DNA of 41,118 bases, from positions 1 through 41,118 of the forward strand of contig CACNRG010000009.1 in assembly GCA_902622805.1 (NCBI GenBank). Reading direction: 5' to 3'. The notes under the pieces were generated by a model. It was not told the origin of the DNA. It was given only the letters and a program-made list of their open reading frames with translations, and did not search any database. The translations under genes and the position numbers were made by a program. The stretch is from an uncultured Pelagibacteraceae bacterium (GTDB taxonomy: Bacteria; Pseudomonadota; Alphaproteobacteria; Pelagibacterales; Pelagibacteraceae). This document shows, in pieces, positions 8,109-17,513 of the stretch; position 1 is the first letter of the stretch, and the number at the start of each line of letters is the position of its first letter.

Positions 8109-10496
8109 TCATTTCCCAAAAGGTTTAATGATCAATATTAAAGATGGAAGTAATGTAAGAACAGATATCATCGCAAGTAACATTGCTATACCAGTAAAAA
8201 TTCCAAAATAAATCGTTGGTATAAATTTTGATAAAACTAAAATTGAAAAACCAAAAACAATTGTAATAGAAGTATTTAATATTGCAGCTCCAACAGTTGA
8301 ATGGCATGTTATTAATGTTTTTTTATAATCTTTTATTTTCTGGAATTCCTCTTTAAATCTATAAATATAATGAATACTGTTATCAACTGCGATACCAATT
8401 GTTATTGCTGCAATTGTAATGGTCATCATATCTAAAGGAATTTCTAAAATTCCGATAATTCCTAATATAAAAAAGGCAGCTATAAAATTAGGCACAACTC
8501 CAATTAAAGAAAGCTTTATATTTTTAAACAAAATCAAAAACATTGCAAAAATACCAATCATTACTAGACCTAAAGTTAAAATTTGAGATTTAAATAAACT
8601 TTGCAAAAGATTGTTAAATAAAATTAAGACACCTGCTAATTTATATTGATCTTTTTCTATTCCAAGTTTATTTTGTAAATCAAAATTAATTTTATTTATT
8701 AAATCATTTCTTCGTAGATTTTTTTGAGAGTCAATTACTCTTAAACTTATACGAGCCTCGTTATCTTTAATTGAAATATAAGGGTCTATTATTTCCTTTT
8801 TGATACTATTAGGAATTTTTGTGTATAAAACTCCCATTTCCAATGTTCCAAGGGGCTTATTATTATTTAATTTAGTTGCAACATCAATAATTGATGAAAA
8901 AGATAATACTTTACCAATTTGTGGTAACCCATCTAAATAGTTATGAACATTTGTTATTGTATCAATTTTATCTTTTGTGAACCAATATTTTTCATCATCC
9001 TGCTCATTTTCATCGCCCCAATCTTCAAATTCATCATCTTCATTATTTTCATCTTTTTTAGCCTCTGGAAATTTCAATATAACCTCAAGAGGAGTTGTTC
9101 CTCCAAGCTCTTCATCAATCAATTTCATTCCTTTATAAATTTCTGTATTTTTACTAAAATAATTAATAAAGCTGTTTTCAACTTCTAATTTTGAAATTCC
9201 AAAAATACTTAGAGTAACAATGATAATTGTCATTATAAAAATAGGTATTTGATAGTCTAATGATAAATTTCCAAATAGTTTTGTTATTTTTGAACCTTCA
9301 TTTTTTTGGACTATTATATTTTTAGTAGGCGCAAAACTTAACAAAGTAGGAAGAAGAGTAAATGTAATGATAAATGATGTAATTAAACCAAATGTCATCA
9401 TCCAACCAAAGTCGATAATAGGTTTAATTTCACTAAAGATTAAAGATAAAAATGCAATTATGGTGGTAAGCACTGTGTAGAGTATAGGCCAAAACATTTT
9501 GCTAGTAGTAAGAGTTAAAATTTCCAAATTTGTTTTTAAAGGATTTGATTTTCTAATTTGTAGAAACCTTGTGCTCATATGGATATTCATTGCCATTGTT
9601 AAAATTAACATTAAAGCAATAAAATTAGATGAGATGACGGTGACTTTCCAGCCAAGCAAACCAAGAACTCCCATCATAATAATAACTGAAAAAAAACAGC
9701 TACTAATTGGAACTATAATCCAGATTATTTTTTTAAATACAAACCAAAGAGTTGCTATAATAAATAACAAAACTCCCAAACCAAATACTATAATATCACT
9801 TTTAATAAATGTCATCATATCATCAGCAATCATTGGAATTCCACCTAGATATATTTTTCCAATATCTTCATAACTTTTAATAACATCTCTTATTTCTAAG
9901 ATGTTATTATGATTTTGTTTTTTTATTTTGTCTCGGTACTCTTCTATTTCATCCTGTGATTTATTATGGATATCCTCTAAAGGTGGATTTTTTTTTATAT
10001 TTACGATTATTCCACTTGTTTTACCATCTTCACTAATTACAAAATTTCTAAAAACTGGACTATTTAAAATTTCTTTAAAACCTCTTTGTTTATTTACATC
10101 TTCATCTTTAAGAGTTTTAAAACTCTGCAAACGTTCCTGGAGTGGAGCATCTGAATTATCTAAAAGCGGAATATCTAAAAGGGTAATGACACTATGAACC
10201 CACTCTAAACTTTGAATTTTATATTTCAAACTCAGTAAATTATTAATAGACACATCAGATACCATTGCTTCACTAGGAGTGTACGTGAGTACCAAGAATT
10301 CTTTCGATCCATATCGATTAGTAATTTCTCTTAAATACTTAAGATCAGGATCTCCATCAATTAATAATGTTTCAGAAGAAGCGTCTAGTCTAAAATCTTT
10401 TGAATAATATCCAAAACTCAATAGTGTTATTAATAAGATTAAAAAGATAGATTTTGGATTTTTTAAAATTGTATTTTCATACAAATTAGCAATCAT
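8109..10496 (-). CDS. RND/MMPL family exporter
   Basis: A 795-residue inner-membrane protein with the duplicated RND layout: one helix near 14-30, a large periplasmic loop, five helices (about 233-390), a second single helix (412-432), a second loop, and a final five-helix bundle (635-790). GIAVDNSIHYIYRFKEE in the last bundle is the conserved region of the MMPL/SSD-type branch (COG1033). Such proteins move lipids or hydrophobic compounds, powered by the proton gradient; the substrate here is unknown. The second periplasmic loop holds a very acidic insert (about residues 478-504, Asp/Glu/Asn-rich with a few Trp). It lies 20 bp after dnaB and 3 bp before cvpA, so it probably belongs to the long minus-strand transcript. 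Confidence 0.88.
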   Translation of the reverse strand: MIANLYENTILKNPKSIFLILLITLLSFGYYSKDFRLDASSETLLIDGDPDLKYLREITNRYGSKEFLVLTYTPSEAMVSDVSINNLLSLKYKIQSLEWVHSVITLLDIPLLDNSDAPLQERLQSFKTLKDEDVNKQRGFKEILNSPVFRNFVISEDGKTSGIIVNIKKNPPLEDIHNKSQDEIEEYRDKIKKQNHNNILEIRDVIKSYEDIGKIYLGGIPMIADDMMTFIKSDIIVFGLGVLLFIIATLWFVFKKIIWIIVPISSCFFSVIIMMGVLGLLGWKVTVISSNFIALMLILTMAMNIHMSTRFLQIRKSNPLKTNLEILTLTTSKMFWPILYTVLTTIIAFLSLIFSEIKPIIDFGWMMTFGLITSFIITFTLLPTLLSFAPTKNIIVQKNEGSKITKLFGNLSLDYQIPIFIMTIIIVTLSIFGISKLEVENSFINYFSKNTEIYKGMKLIDEELGGTTPLEVILKFPEAKKDENNEDDEFEDWGDENEQDDEKYWFTKDKIDTITNVHNYLDGLPQIGKVLSFSSIIDVATKLNNNKPLGTLEMGVLYTKIPNSIKKEIIDPYISIKDNEARISLRVIDSQKNLRRNDLINKINFDLQNKLGIEKDQYKLAGVLILFNNLLQSLFKSQILTLGLVMIGIFAMFLILFKNIKLSLIGVVPNFIAAFFILGIIGILEIPLDMMTITIAAITIGIAVDNSIHYIYRFKEEFQKIKDYKKTLITCHSTVGAAILNTSITIVFGFSILVLSKFIPTIYFGIFTGIAMLLAMISVLTLLPSLILIIKPFGK

Positions 10497-10516
10497 AATA
10501 TCTTTTATATTGGAAA

Positions 10517-11935
10517 TTAATTAATTTGAGTATCTTTAAATTTCGTAAATCTTTCCTCAAATTCAAGAGTTACTTTACCAATTGGTCCGTGACGTTGTTT
10601 ACCAATAATAATTTCAGCTAAATGAGCAACTTCGTTCATTTTTGCCTGCCATTCAGCATGTTCCACAGTTGCTTCTCTAGGCTCTTTTCTTTGTAAATAA
10701 TAACCTTCCCTGTAAACAAACATTACTACATCAGCATCTTGTTCAATAGAACCTGATTCCCTTAAATCAGCTAACTGAGGCTTATGATCATCGCGTTGTT
10801 CGACTTGTCTTGATAATTGAGATAACGCAACAACCGGAACACCAAGTTCCTTAGCTATTGCTTTTAGTCCTTGAGTTATTTGAGAAATTTCCTGAACTCT
10901 CCCATCTTTGTTAAATGTAGTTCCTTTCATTAATTGGATATAATCAACAACAATCATATCTAAACCATGTAGTCTTTTAATTCTTCTAGCTCTATTACTC
11001 ATAGCTGCGATACTAATTGCTGGAGTTTCATCTATAAATAATGGAAGTTCAGAAATATTTTTTGAAGTTTCCAAAAATTGGTCAAATTGTTCGTCAGAAA
11101 TCCTCCCACGCCTAATATCATTAGATCCAATACGAGCTTGTTCAGATAAAATTCTAGTTGATAATTGTTCTGATGACATTTCTAAGGAAAAAAAAGCAAT
11201 AGATGATTTTTTTCCATTATCTTGAATATATTTTGCAGCATTAAAAGCAATATTAGTTGCGAGAGAAGTTTTACCCATTGAGGGTCTACCAGCAATTATA
11301 ATTAAGTCAGATTGATGCAATCCACCAAGCTTATTATCTAAATCTCTTAAGCCAGTTGGAACACCCACTATTCCACCTTCATTTTTATAGGCAGCTGAAG
11401 CCATTTCAATTGTTTGCTTCATAGCATCATCAAACTTAATTAATGATGAATTGAAAGATCCTTTTTCAGCTAAATCAAATAATAGTTTTTCAGAATTTTC
11501 TATAATATTTTGACCATTAGTATCTAGATCATTTATTTTAGCAGTATCAATAGTTTGTTCTGAAATTTTAATTAATTCACGTCTTACAAACATATCATAA
11601 ATTATTTTTGAATATTCAATAGCCTGCCTAACTGATGTTGAAAATTTGGTAATTTTAACTAGATATTCAGGAATATCTAAATCATCTTTTTCATTTTCAA
11701 AATAATTTTTAAGAGTTATAGGGTTTGCTAACATTCCTTTATATATCAAACTTTCAATAGCATTATAAATTTTTTGATGCATTGGATCATAAAAATTTCC
11801 ATTTGATATAATTGTACTAATCTCATCAAATATTTCATTTGTAACTAAAATGGAGCCAATAACTGACTGTTCTGCTTCAATATTATTTGGAAGTTCTTTA
11901 AACTTATCTTTAATAATACTTAAGTTTTTTTCCAT
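10517..11935 (-). CDS. dnaB: Replicative DNA helicase
   Basis: A 472-residue DnaB helicase, the hexameric 5'-3' motor of the replication fork. The N-terminal helical domain begins with LPNNIEAEQSVIGSIL (15-30). The RecA-like C-terminal domain has Walker A AGRPSMGKT (215-223), the SLEMSSEQL segment, the Walker B IVVDYIQLM and LADLRESGSIEQDADVVMFVYR near the end. Length is usual. It follows rplI with a 68-bp gap, reproducing the rpsF-rpsR-rplI-dnaB order common in bacteria. I see no intein or insertion. Confidence 0.97.
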   Translation of the reverse strand: MEKNLSIIKDKFKELPNNIEAEQSVIGSILVTNEIFDEISTIISNGNFYDPMHQKIYNAIESLIYKGMLANPITLKNYFENEKDDLDIPEYLVKITKFSTSVRQAIEYSKIIYDMFVRRELIKISEQTIDTAKINDLDTNGQNIIENSEKLLFDLAEKGSFNSSLIKFDDAMKQTIEMASAAYKNEGGIVGVPTGLRDLDNKLGGLHQSDLIIIAGRPSMGKTSLATNIAFNAAKYIQDNGKKSSIAFFSLEMSSEQLSTRILSEQARIGSNDIRRGRISDEQFDQFLETSKNISELPLFIDETPAISIAAMSNRARRIKRLHGLDMIVVDYIQLMKGTTFNKDGRVQEISQITQGLKAIAKELGVPVVALSQLSRQVEQRDDHKPQLADLRESGSIEQDADVVMFVYREGYYLQRKEPREATVEHAEWQAKMNEVAHLAEIIIGKQRHGPIGKVTLEFEERFTKFKDTQIN

Positions 11936-12003
11936 AAGAACAATGTATTTGAAAAAAACTTTATTAAAAATTTAAAAATATCTCTGTGGATGAAATTGTA
12001 TAA

Positions 12004-12462
12004 TTACTGAATTGTATCGGCAGACTGAACATTAACAGAAATTTCAGCATCAACTGCAGAGTGTAGAGAAACTTTTACTTTGTGTTTTCCAAGAGCTTTA
12101 ATTTCTTTAACAGGTTGTATCATAGATGGTTTAATATCAATTTTATCTGTCTCTTGAATTAATTTTGAAATTTCGGTTGGTTTAACTGAGCCATACAATT
12201 CATTATTTTCAGTGCTAAGTTTTTTGACTACATATTCTTTGTTATTGATTTGTTCGGAAATTTTTTGAGCTGCAGATTTTTTATCATTATCTTTTTTAGC
12301 CAAATCAGATTTTATTTTTTCAACTTCCTTGATGTTTTCTTTAGAGGCATATAAAGCTTTTTTATTTGATATTAAATAATTTCTAGCAAAACCTCTTTTT
12401 ACATCAATCACTTCACCTATTGATCCAATTCTTTTTACATTTTCTAATAATATAACTTTCAT
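12004..12462 (-). CDS. rplI: 50S ribosomal protein L9
   Basis: A 152-residue L9 protein. The N-terminal domain has MKVILLENVKRIGSIGEVIDVKRGFARNYLI (1-31), the family signature that binds 23S rRNA, followed by a long charged connecting helix and the C-terminal domain (IKALGKHKVKVSLHSAVDAEISVNV). It starts 1 bp after the rpsR stop, so translation is likely coupled within the S6-S18-L9 operon. Confidence 0.97.
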   Translation of the reverse strand: MKVILLENVKRIGSIGEVIDVKRGFARNYLISNKKALYASKENIKEVEKIKSDLAKKDNDKKSAAQKISEQINNKEYVVKKLSTENNELYGSVKPTEISKLIQETDKIDIKPSMIQPVKEIKALGKHKVKVSLHSAVDAEISVNVQSADTIQ

Positions 12463-12463
12463 T

Positions 12464-12736
12464 TTATAATAATGCTAAATTTCTAGCTCTTTTTATTGAT
12501 AGAGATAGTTCCCTTTGTTTCTTTTGGCTGACATTTGTAATTCTAGAAGGTAATATTTTTCCGTTTTCTGATATATATTTTTTAAGTAATTTGATGTTTT
12601 TATAATCAACTTTTGGTGCACCTTTTATTGATAAAGGACAGCTTTTCTTAAATTTATATTTATTAGGTTGAAAAATACTTAACTTTGCAAAATTACTTTG
12701 CTTATTTTTTCGGTTTCCACTTTGTCTTTTTGGCAT
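12464..12736 (-). CDS. rpsR: 30S ribosomal protein S18
   Basis: A 90-residue S18 protein with the core [63 protein letters not shown], including the conserved S-RI/T-x-x-S/K-x-KQR motif and the RARNLALL end. The basic N-terminus is typical of alphaproteobacteria. It lies 2 bp after rpsF; S6 and S18 bind as a heterodimer on the 30S platform. Confidence 0.97.
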   Translation of the reverse strand: MPKRQSGNRKNKQSNFAKLSIFQPNKYKFKKSCPLSIKGAPKVDYKNIKLLKKYISENGKILPSRITNVSQKKQRELSLSIKRARNLALL

Positions 12737-12738
12737 GA

Positions 12739-13101
12739 TTAATTAGATGTTTTCTCCTTTTTTTCGGCTTTTTCGGTCTCATCTTTTTTAGTAAAGTAAT
12801 TCGTGTCTAAATCAAAGTTTTTAACTCTAACAGTTAAATATCTTAACAGTTTTTTATCAATTGCCTCATTCTTTTCTAACTCTTTAACAACTTTGCCTTT
12901 CCCTTTAATTTTAAAGTGAATGTAACTTCCTTTTTTATTTTTTCTGATTAAATAAGAAAGATTTAGAAGGCCCCAATTTTCAGTTTTTACTATTTCACCG
13001 TCATTTTTTTCAACAATTTTAGAATATTTCTCAGTAAGTTGTTTAAGTTCACTTGGCGAGGTATCTTGTCTAGCAATAATTGTATGTTCGTATAAATTCA
13101 T
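12739..13101 (-). CDS. rpsF: 30S ribosomal protein S6
   Basis: A 120-residue S6 protein. It starts [13 protein letters not shown] and has [22 protein letters not shown] (conserved W-G-x-R/N-x-L/A-Y-x-I) and the C-terminal RYLTVRV strand, followed by a charged Lys/Glu tail. It is the first gene of the S6-S18-L9-DnaB series. A good promoter match stands upstream, giving a leader of about 26 nt, too short for an elaborate S6:S18 autoregulatory RNA; I do not see that motif. Confidence 0.96.
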   Translation of the reverse strand: MNLYEHTIIARQDTSPSELKQLTEKYSKIVEKNDGEIVKTENWGLLNLSYLIRKNKKGSYIHFKIKGKGKVVKELEKNEAIDKKLLRYLTVRVKNFDLDTNYFTKKDETEKAEKKEKTSN

Positions 13102-13133
13102 TTAAATTCTTTAATAAAACGTGAGGATATACT

Positions 13134-13161
13134 ATTATAAATCTTCAATTACAATAGTAAA
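13134..13161 (-). promoter_or_regulatory. Promoter of rpsF-rpsR-rplI-dnaB
   Basis: On the minus strand a perfect TATAAT (complement of 13134-13139) follows TTTACT (complement of 13156-13161, 4 of 6 matches) with a 16-nt spacer. Predicted transcription start is about 26 nt before the rpsF ATG at 13101. It lies in the 86-bp divergent gap shared with fabD. Confidence 0.55.
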
Positions 13162-13187
13162 AAAGCTAAATTTAAATAAATTTTAAT

Positions 13188-14114
13188 ATGTTTTCAGTAA
13201 TTTTTCCAGGTCAGGGATCTCAATCTGTAGCAATGGGAAAAGAATTTTATGAAAATTATGATTTTGTAAGATCTTTATTTAAAGAGGCTGATGAGGTACT
13301 TAATATACCTTTGTCAAAAATAATTTTAGAGGGTCCAAAAGAAGAATTAGATTTAACAGCAAATACTCAGCCAGCAATTTTCTTAATTAGTTATTCTATC
13401 TTTCAGGTAATAAAAAAAGAATTTAATATAGATTTGAATAAGGCAAAATTTTTTGCTGGACATTCATTGGGAGAGTATTCTGCATTTGCATGTGCTGGTT
13501 ATTTAGATTTTCAAGATACAATTAAAATTTTAAAGATCAGAGGAAATGCAATGCAAAATTCTGTACCTAAAGGTGAGGGTGGAATGACTGCAGTTTTGGG
13601 TGCTAAAGTTGAAGAAATTGAAAACATATTAAAAGAAAACCAAAATAATTTCTTTGTAGAAATTGCAAATGATAATTCAGATGGCCAAATTGTAATAAGT
13701 GGAAAAAATCAAGATCTAGAAAAATTAAGCTTAGTATTAAAAGAAAAAAAAATTAAAAATATTAAACTTCCTGTAAGTGCACCTTTCCATTGTAGTTTGA
13801 TGAATAAAGCAACAGAGATTATGAAAGATGAGCTATCTAAACTAAAATTTAAAAAAGGTATCAATCCCTTAATCTCAAATATAACAGCAGATGAAATTTT
13901 TAGTGCTGATGAATTGAAAAATTTACTTATTAAGCAAATTGAAAATAGGGTTCGATGGAGGGAGAGTATAGTAAATATGGTCAATAAAGGCGTTAATCAA
14001 TTTATAGAAATTGGTCCTGGAAAAGTCTTATCTGGTCTAGTAAAAAGAATTAATAAAGATGTCGAAATACGTTCAATTAATAATATAGAGGAAATTAAAA
14101 ATATAAAAATATGA
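13188..14114 (+). CDS. fabD: Malonyl-CoA:ACP transacylase
   Basis: A 308-residue FabD that loads malonyl groups from malonyl-CoA onto acyl carrier protein. It begins MFSVIFPGQGSQ with the oxyanion-forming GQGSQ (8-12). The nucleophile is Ser93 in AGHSLGEYSA, and the catalytic His lies in PVSAPFHCSLM near residue 200. The C-terminal IEIGPGKVLSGLVKRI is the conserved end. It overlaps fabG by 4 bp (ATGA), beginning the fab cluster. Its substrate comes from acetyl-CoA carboxylase, whose accB and accC are elsewhere in this window. Confidence 0.96.
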   Translation: MFSVIFPGQGSQSVAMGKEFYENYDFVRSLFKEADEVLNIPLSKIILEGPKEELDLTANTQPAIFLISYSIFQVIKKEFNIDLNKAKFFAGHSLGEYSAFACAGYLDFQDTIKILKIRGNAMQNSVPKGEGGMTAVLGAKVEEIENILKENQNNFFVEIANDNSDGQIVISGKNQDLEKLSLVLKEKKIKNIKLPVSAPFHCSLMNKATEIMKDELSKLKFKKGINPLISNITADEIFSADELKNLLIKQIENRVRWRESIVNMVNKGVNQFIEIGPGKVLSGLVKRINKDVEIRSINNIEEIKNIKI

Positions 14115-14845
14115 AAGATCTAGAGAATAAAAGAATCATCGTTACAGGTGCATCTGGTGGGATTGGAAATTCTATAGTTGAAAAATTAAATGAGTGTGGT
14201 GCAAATGTTCTTGCATCAGGAACAAAAAAAGAGAAACTCGATGAATTAAAAAATAAGTTTAATAAAATTAAAACATTAAGATTTGATATTTCTCAAAACG
14301 AAAAAATTGAAGAATTTATAGACAATGCTTCAAATGAGCTTGGTGGGCTTGATTGTATTGTTAATAACGCCGGTATAACACAAGATAACCTTGCAATTAG
14401 AATGAGCATAGATGAATGGAAAAAAGTAATAGATATAAATTTAACATCTACTTTTTTAATGAGTAAGTATTCTATTAAAAAGATGCTAAAAAATAAAAAA
14501 GGAAAAATTATAAATATTACATCTGTAGTAGGCCATTCTGGCAATTTGGGACAAGCAAATTATACCGCCTCTAAAGCTGGTATAGTTGCAATGTCAAAGA
14601 GTTTAGCGATAGAATATGCTAAAAAAAATATTAATGTGAATTGTATTTCCCCAGGATTTATCAAGACGGCAATGACAGATAAAATAGATGATAAATTTAA
14701 AGAAACTATAATTTCAAAGATACCTTCTGCAAGATTGGGTGAACCAGAGGATATTGCAAATGCGGTTCTTTTTTTAGCCTCAGATAATTCAAATTATATT
14801 AATGGTGAAACTATACATGTTAATGGAGGCATGTATATGGCTTGA
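14111..14845 (+). CDS. fabG: 3-oxoacyl-ACP reductase
   Basis: A 244-residue short-chain dehydrogenase that reduces 3-oxoacyl-ACP with NADPH in fatty-acid elongation. The Rossmann motif is GASGGIG (13-19), NNAG is at 85-88, and the catalytic residues are Ser138, Tyr151 and Lys155 (YTASK). The end NYINGETIHVNGGMYM is typical of FabG. Its start overlaps the fabD stop by 4 bp. The stop codon region doubles as the -35 element of a likely acpP promoter. Confidence 0.96.
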   Translation: MKDLENKRIIVTGASGGIGNSIVEKLNECGANVLASGTKKEKLDELKNKFNKIKTLRFDISQNEKIEEFIDNASNELGGLDCIVNNAGITQDNLAIRMSIDEWKKVIDINLTSTFLMSKYSIKKMLKNKKGKIINITSVVGHSGNLGQANYTASKAGIVAMSKSLAIEYAKKNINVNCISPGFIKTAMTDKIDDKFKETIISKIPSARLGEPEDIANAVLFLASDNSNYINGETIHVNGGMYMA

Positions 14846-14869
14846 CAAACCAAGTAATTAATCTATTAA
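14842..14869 (+). promoter_or_regulatory. Internal promoter for acpP
   Basis: A perfect TTGACA (14842-14847) overlaps the fabG stop codon. TATTAA (14864-14869, 4 of 6 matches) follows after 16 nt. The predicted start is about 18 nt before the acpP ATG, leaving room for the AAGGA ribosome-binding site at 14884-14888. Extra transcription of acpP would fit the high demand for acyl carrier protein. Confidence 0.5.
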
Positions 14870-14893
14870 CGATTTTAAAACAAAAGGATCAAT

Positions 14894-15133
14894 ATGTCAG
14901 AAGATGTTTCAAGCAAAGTAAAAAAAATAGTAGCAGATCATTTAGGAATTGATGAGGCAAAGGTAACTGAAGACTCAAGTTTTATAGATGATTTAGGTGC
15001 AGACAGTTTAGATACTGTAGAGTTAGTTATGGCTTTTGAGGAGGAATTCGGTTCAGAGATTTCTGATAGCGAAGCTGAAAAAATATTAACTGTTGGTGAT
15101 GCTGTTAAATTTATTGAAGGCAAAGCAAACTAA
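14894..15133 (+). CDS. acpP: Acyl carrier protein
   Basis: A 79-residue acidic four-helix carrier protein. Ser38 in [11 protein letters not shown] is the 4'-phosphopantetheine attachment site. It has the usual [10 protein letters not shown] helix 1 and [26 protein letters not shown] end. A clear ribosome-binding site, AAGGA at 14884-14888, precedes the start, and a likely own promoter overlaps the end of fabG. In related genomes fabF usually follows; here gmk follows after 11 bp. Confidence 0.97.
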   Translation: MSEDVSSKVKKIVADHLGIDEAKVTEDSSFIDDLGADSLDTVELVMAFEEEFGSEISDSEAEKILTVGDAVKFIEGKAN

Positions 15134-15144
15134 TAAAATTCTTA

Positions 15145-15777
15145 ATGCCCACTTCAAATGATGGGATAATGGTTATTTTGTCTTCTCCATCTGGAGCTGG
15201 TAAAACGACTTTAGTTAAATTATTATCTGATCAAGGTAATTTTGACATTTCTATTTCTCATACAACTAGACAACCACGTCCAAACGAAACACCTGATAAA
15301 GATTATTTTTTTGTTTCTGACCAAGAATTTAAAAGATTAATTAAAAATGAGGAATTTTTAGAGTATGCCAAAGTATTTAATAATTTTTATGGAACTACTA
15401 GAACTCCAGTAATAAATAAACTCAATAAAGGAATAAATGTTTTATTTGATATAGACTGGCAAGGTGCTGATCAAATTAAAAATAAGAATTTAGATTTTAA
15501 ATTAATTACATTTTTTATTTTGCCTCCAAGTAAAAAAATTTTATTTGAAAGATTGTCCAACAGAGATATGAAAGATAAATTGATAGTTGAGGAAAGAATG
15601 AAGCAATTTGAAAGAGATGTACTTCACTGGATAAATTATAACTACGTAGTGATTAATGACGATTTGGATGCGTGTTATAAAAAAATTCATAACTTAATCA
15701 CTGCAGAAGTTACCAATGGTTCGAAAGATTATGATGTAGAATTTATAAGAAATCATGTTGAAAAACTAACCTCTTAA
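15145..15777 (+). CDS. gmk: Guanylate kinase
   Basis: A 210-residue kinase converting GMP to GDP. The P-loop is [10 protein letters not shown] (13-22). [12 protein letters not shown] holds the GMP-binding Ser/Arg residues, followed by GKDYFFV-type sequence ([12 protein letters not shown]), Y-G-T in NNFYGTTR, and [11 protein letters not shown]. Length is typical. It follows acpP by 11 bp, and its 3' end overlaps rsmA by 12 bp on the opposite strand. The fabF, mltG and yicC genes that separate acpP from gmk in many alphaproteobacteria are not present here. Confidence 0.96.
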   Translation: MPTSNDGIMVILSSPSGAGKTTLVKLLSDQGNFDISISHTTRQPRPNETPDKDYFFVSDQEFKRLIKNEEFLEYAKVFNNFYGTTRTPVINKLNKGINVLFDIDWQGADQIKNKNLDFKLITFFILPPSKKILFERLSNRDMKDKLIVEERMKQFERDVLHWINYNYVVINDDLDACYKKIHNLITAEVTNGSKDYDVEFIRNHVEKLTS

Positions 15778-16554
15778 ATTTTCATATTCCTTGGTGAGTT
15801 TATAATATGTTTCAAAATTCAGATTTTGGGGTCTTAAATTAAGATTAATTTTGAGTCTATTGGCAATTTCTAAATTTCCATTAAATAATTGATTGTATGG
15901 TTTTTTTAACATTTTTCTTCTGTGCATAAAAAATGTTCTGGTTAATTTTTCCAAATTTTTTGGATTTTTAAGTGAAAAAAAATCTAATTTAGGTTGCAAT
16001 AATAAAATACTACTATCAACTTTGGGTCTTGGAGAAAAACTTAAAGGTTTTACATCACAAATTTTTTCGATATTTAATTTCCAGTTAGCTAAAATTGATA
16101 ATCTTCCATAATTTTTGGTATTAAATTTAGAGATAATTCTGTCTGCGACTTCTCTTTGAAACATTAAGATAAGATAATCAAACCAGAAACTTTTATTTTT
16201 AATATTTAAAATCCATTTACAAAGAATTTCGGTAGAAATATTGTATGGCAAATTTCCAAAAACAGTTAAAATATCATTATCTAATTCATTTTCATCTAAT
16301 TTTAAAATATCTTCATTAATAATTTTAATTTTAGTTTCAAAAGTTTTTGCGAGGAATTCGACTAATTGATTATCTTTTTCAATAACTATCATTTTTTTTG
16401 GATTTTTTTTTAAGATATTTAAAGTTAAATTTCCAGTACCTGGACCTATTTCTAAGATCGATTTTTCTTTTATATTTACAATGTTAATTATTTTATCAAT
16501 AATTTTTTGATCAATTAAAAAATTTTGACCTAAACTTTTTTTTGCTTTAATCAA
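15766..16554 (-). CDS. rsmA: 16S rRNA (adenine-N6,N6)-dimethyltransferase
   Basis: A 262-residue KsgA/RsmA methyltransferase that dimethylates the two adjacent adenines of helix 45 in 16S rRNA. It begins [12 protein letters not shown] and has the SAM motif [12 protein letters not shown] (35-45), the acidic IVIEKD motif II, and the catalytic [10 protein letters not shown] motif (NLPY) with FQREVADRI downstream. Its C-terminal helical domain is intact. The start overlaps pdxA by 4 bp, so it is coupled to the lptFGD-surA-pdxA series. Its end overlaps gmk by 12 bp in antisense. Confidence 0.95.
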   Translation of the reverse strand: MIKAKKSLGQNFLIDQKIIDKIINIVNIKEKSILEIGPGTGNLTLNILKKNPKKMIVIEKDNQLVEFLAKTFETKIKIINEDILKLDENELDNDILTVFGNLPYNISTEILCKWILNIKNKSFWFDYLILMFQREVADRIISKFNTKNYGRLSILANWKLNIEKICDVKPLSFSPRPKVDSSILLLQPKLDFFSLKNPKNLEKLTRTFFMHRRKMLKKPYNQLFNGNLEIANRLKINLNLRPQNLNFETYYKLTKEYENLRG

Positions 16555-17513
16555 TGTTTATCTAAAAAATTTAAAGCATTTATTAAACTAACTGGATTTG
16601 AGGCATTTTTATTTTGCATTTTTTCATTTGGTCCATGATCTGGCGTTACTCTCAAAAAAGGTAATCCCATAGTTATATTGATTGCATCAAATTCATAAAG
16701 GGTTTTAATAGGTCCAAGAACTTGATCATGATACATACCTAGAATAACATCAAATTGATCTCTATTGCTTTTTAAAAAAATAGTATCAGCAGAATATGGA
16801 CCATATACATAAATTCCTCTTTTTTTTTGTTCACTTACTGCTTTTGCAACTATCTTATCATCCTCATTAAATCTCAAAATACTTTCACAATGAGGATTCA
16901 TACCTGTTACAGCAATTCTTGGTTTGTAATTAAGATTTTTTTTAAAAAAAGCATCAATTATATCAATTTTTTCTTTAATTATTTTTTTTGTAATATTTTT
17001 ATTAACTAATTTTATTGGTAGATGAGTAGTTACAGGGCAAACAGATAAGTTTTTATTATATATTAGCATCGCTGTATTTTTAGATTTAGACTTTTTTGAG
17101 ATGTATTCAGTAATTCCTAAAAATTTTTTATTTAAAAAAGATTTTTTATTTATTGGTCCATTAATTAATTTATAAGAAAATTTATTTTTTATTAAATTTA
17201 AGGCTAACTCGAAAGAATTTTCTATATATTGATTTGTTAATTTCGTAGAAAATTTTTTATTTATTTTTTTACATTCTATATCAATTAAATTCAAACTATT
17301 GTTATTTAAATTATATTTTTTTAATTTATCAAATTCTAGAATATTTAATTTTTTTTTAAAATTATTTTTTTTCATTTGAGAAAGAAGAATTTTCCTACAA
17401 CAAATTAAAATTAATGGCGATTTGTAAATTTTTAAATTTATTGCTTTAAAAAAAATTTCAAAAAAAATACTTTTTGGCTCACCTGAGATTAAAATTATTG
17501 GTTTAGATTTCAT
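16551..17513 (-). CDS. pdxA: 4-hydroxythreonine-4-phosphate dehydrogenase
   Basis: A 320-residue PdxA that oxidises 4-phosphohydroxythreonine in the DXP-dependent pyridoxal phosphate pathway. Signature segments are TMGLPFLRVTPDHGPN near the C-terminus, VTGMNPHCES (metal-binding His), ILGMYHDQVLGPIK with the second metal His, and YGPYSADTIF. The N-terminal half is more diverged and Lys/Asn-rich than usual, with ISGEPKSIFFEIFFKAI in place of the usual GDPAGIGPE motif, so the first ligand region is degraded in appearance. It overlaps surA by 11 bp and rsmA by 4 bp. The surA-pdxA-rsmA order is ancestral in proteobacteria. Confidence 0.92.
   Translation of the reverse strand: MKSKPIILISGEPKSIFFEIFFKAINLKIYKSPLILICCRKILLSQMKKNNFKKKLNILEFDKLKKYNLNNNSLNLIDIECKKINKKFSTKLTNQYIENSFELALNLIKNKFSYKLINGPINKKSFLNKKFLGITEYISKKSKSKNTAMLIYNKNLSVCPVTTHLPIKLVNKNITKKIIKEKIDIIDAFFKKNLNYKPRIAVTGMNPHCESILRFNEDDKIVAKAVSEQKKRGIYVYGPYSADTIFLKSNRDQFDVILGMYHDQVLGPIKTLYEFDAINITMGLPFLRVTPDHGPNEKMQNKNASNPVSLINALNFLDKH

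Noticed and set aside
9499-9873. 124-codon plus-strand open frame
   Set aside because: Antisense to membrane helices of the MMPL exporter; hydrophobic pattern is the mirror of that gene.
13102-13187. S6:S18-binding leader RNA before rpsF
   Set aside because: The predicted leader is about 26 nt and lacks the expected structured CCG-containing stem.
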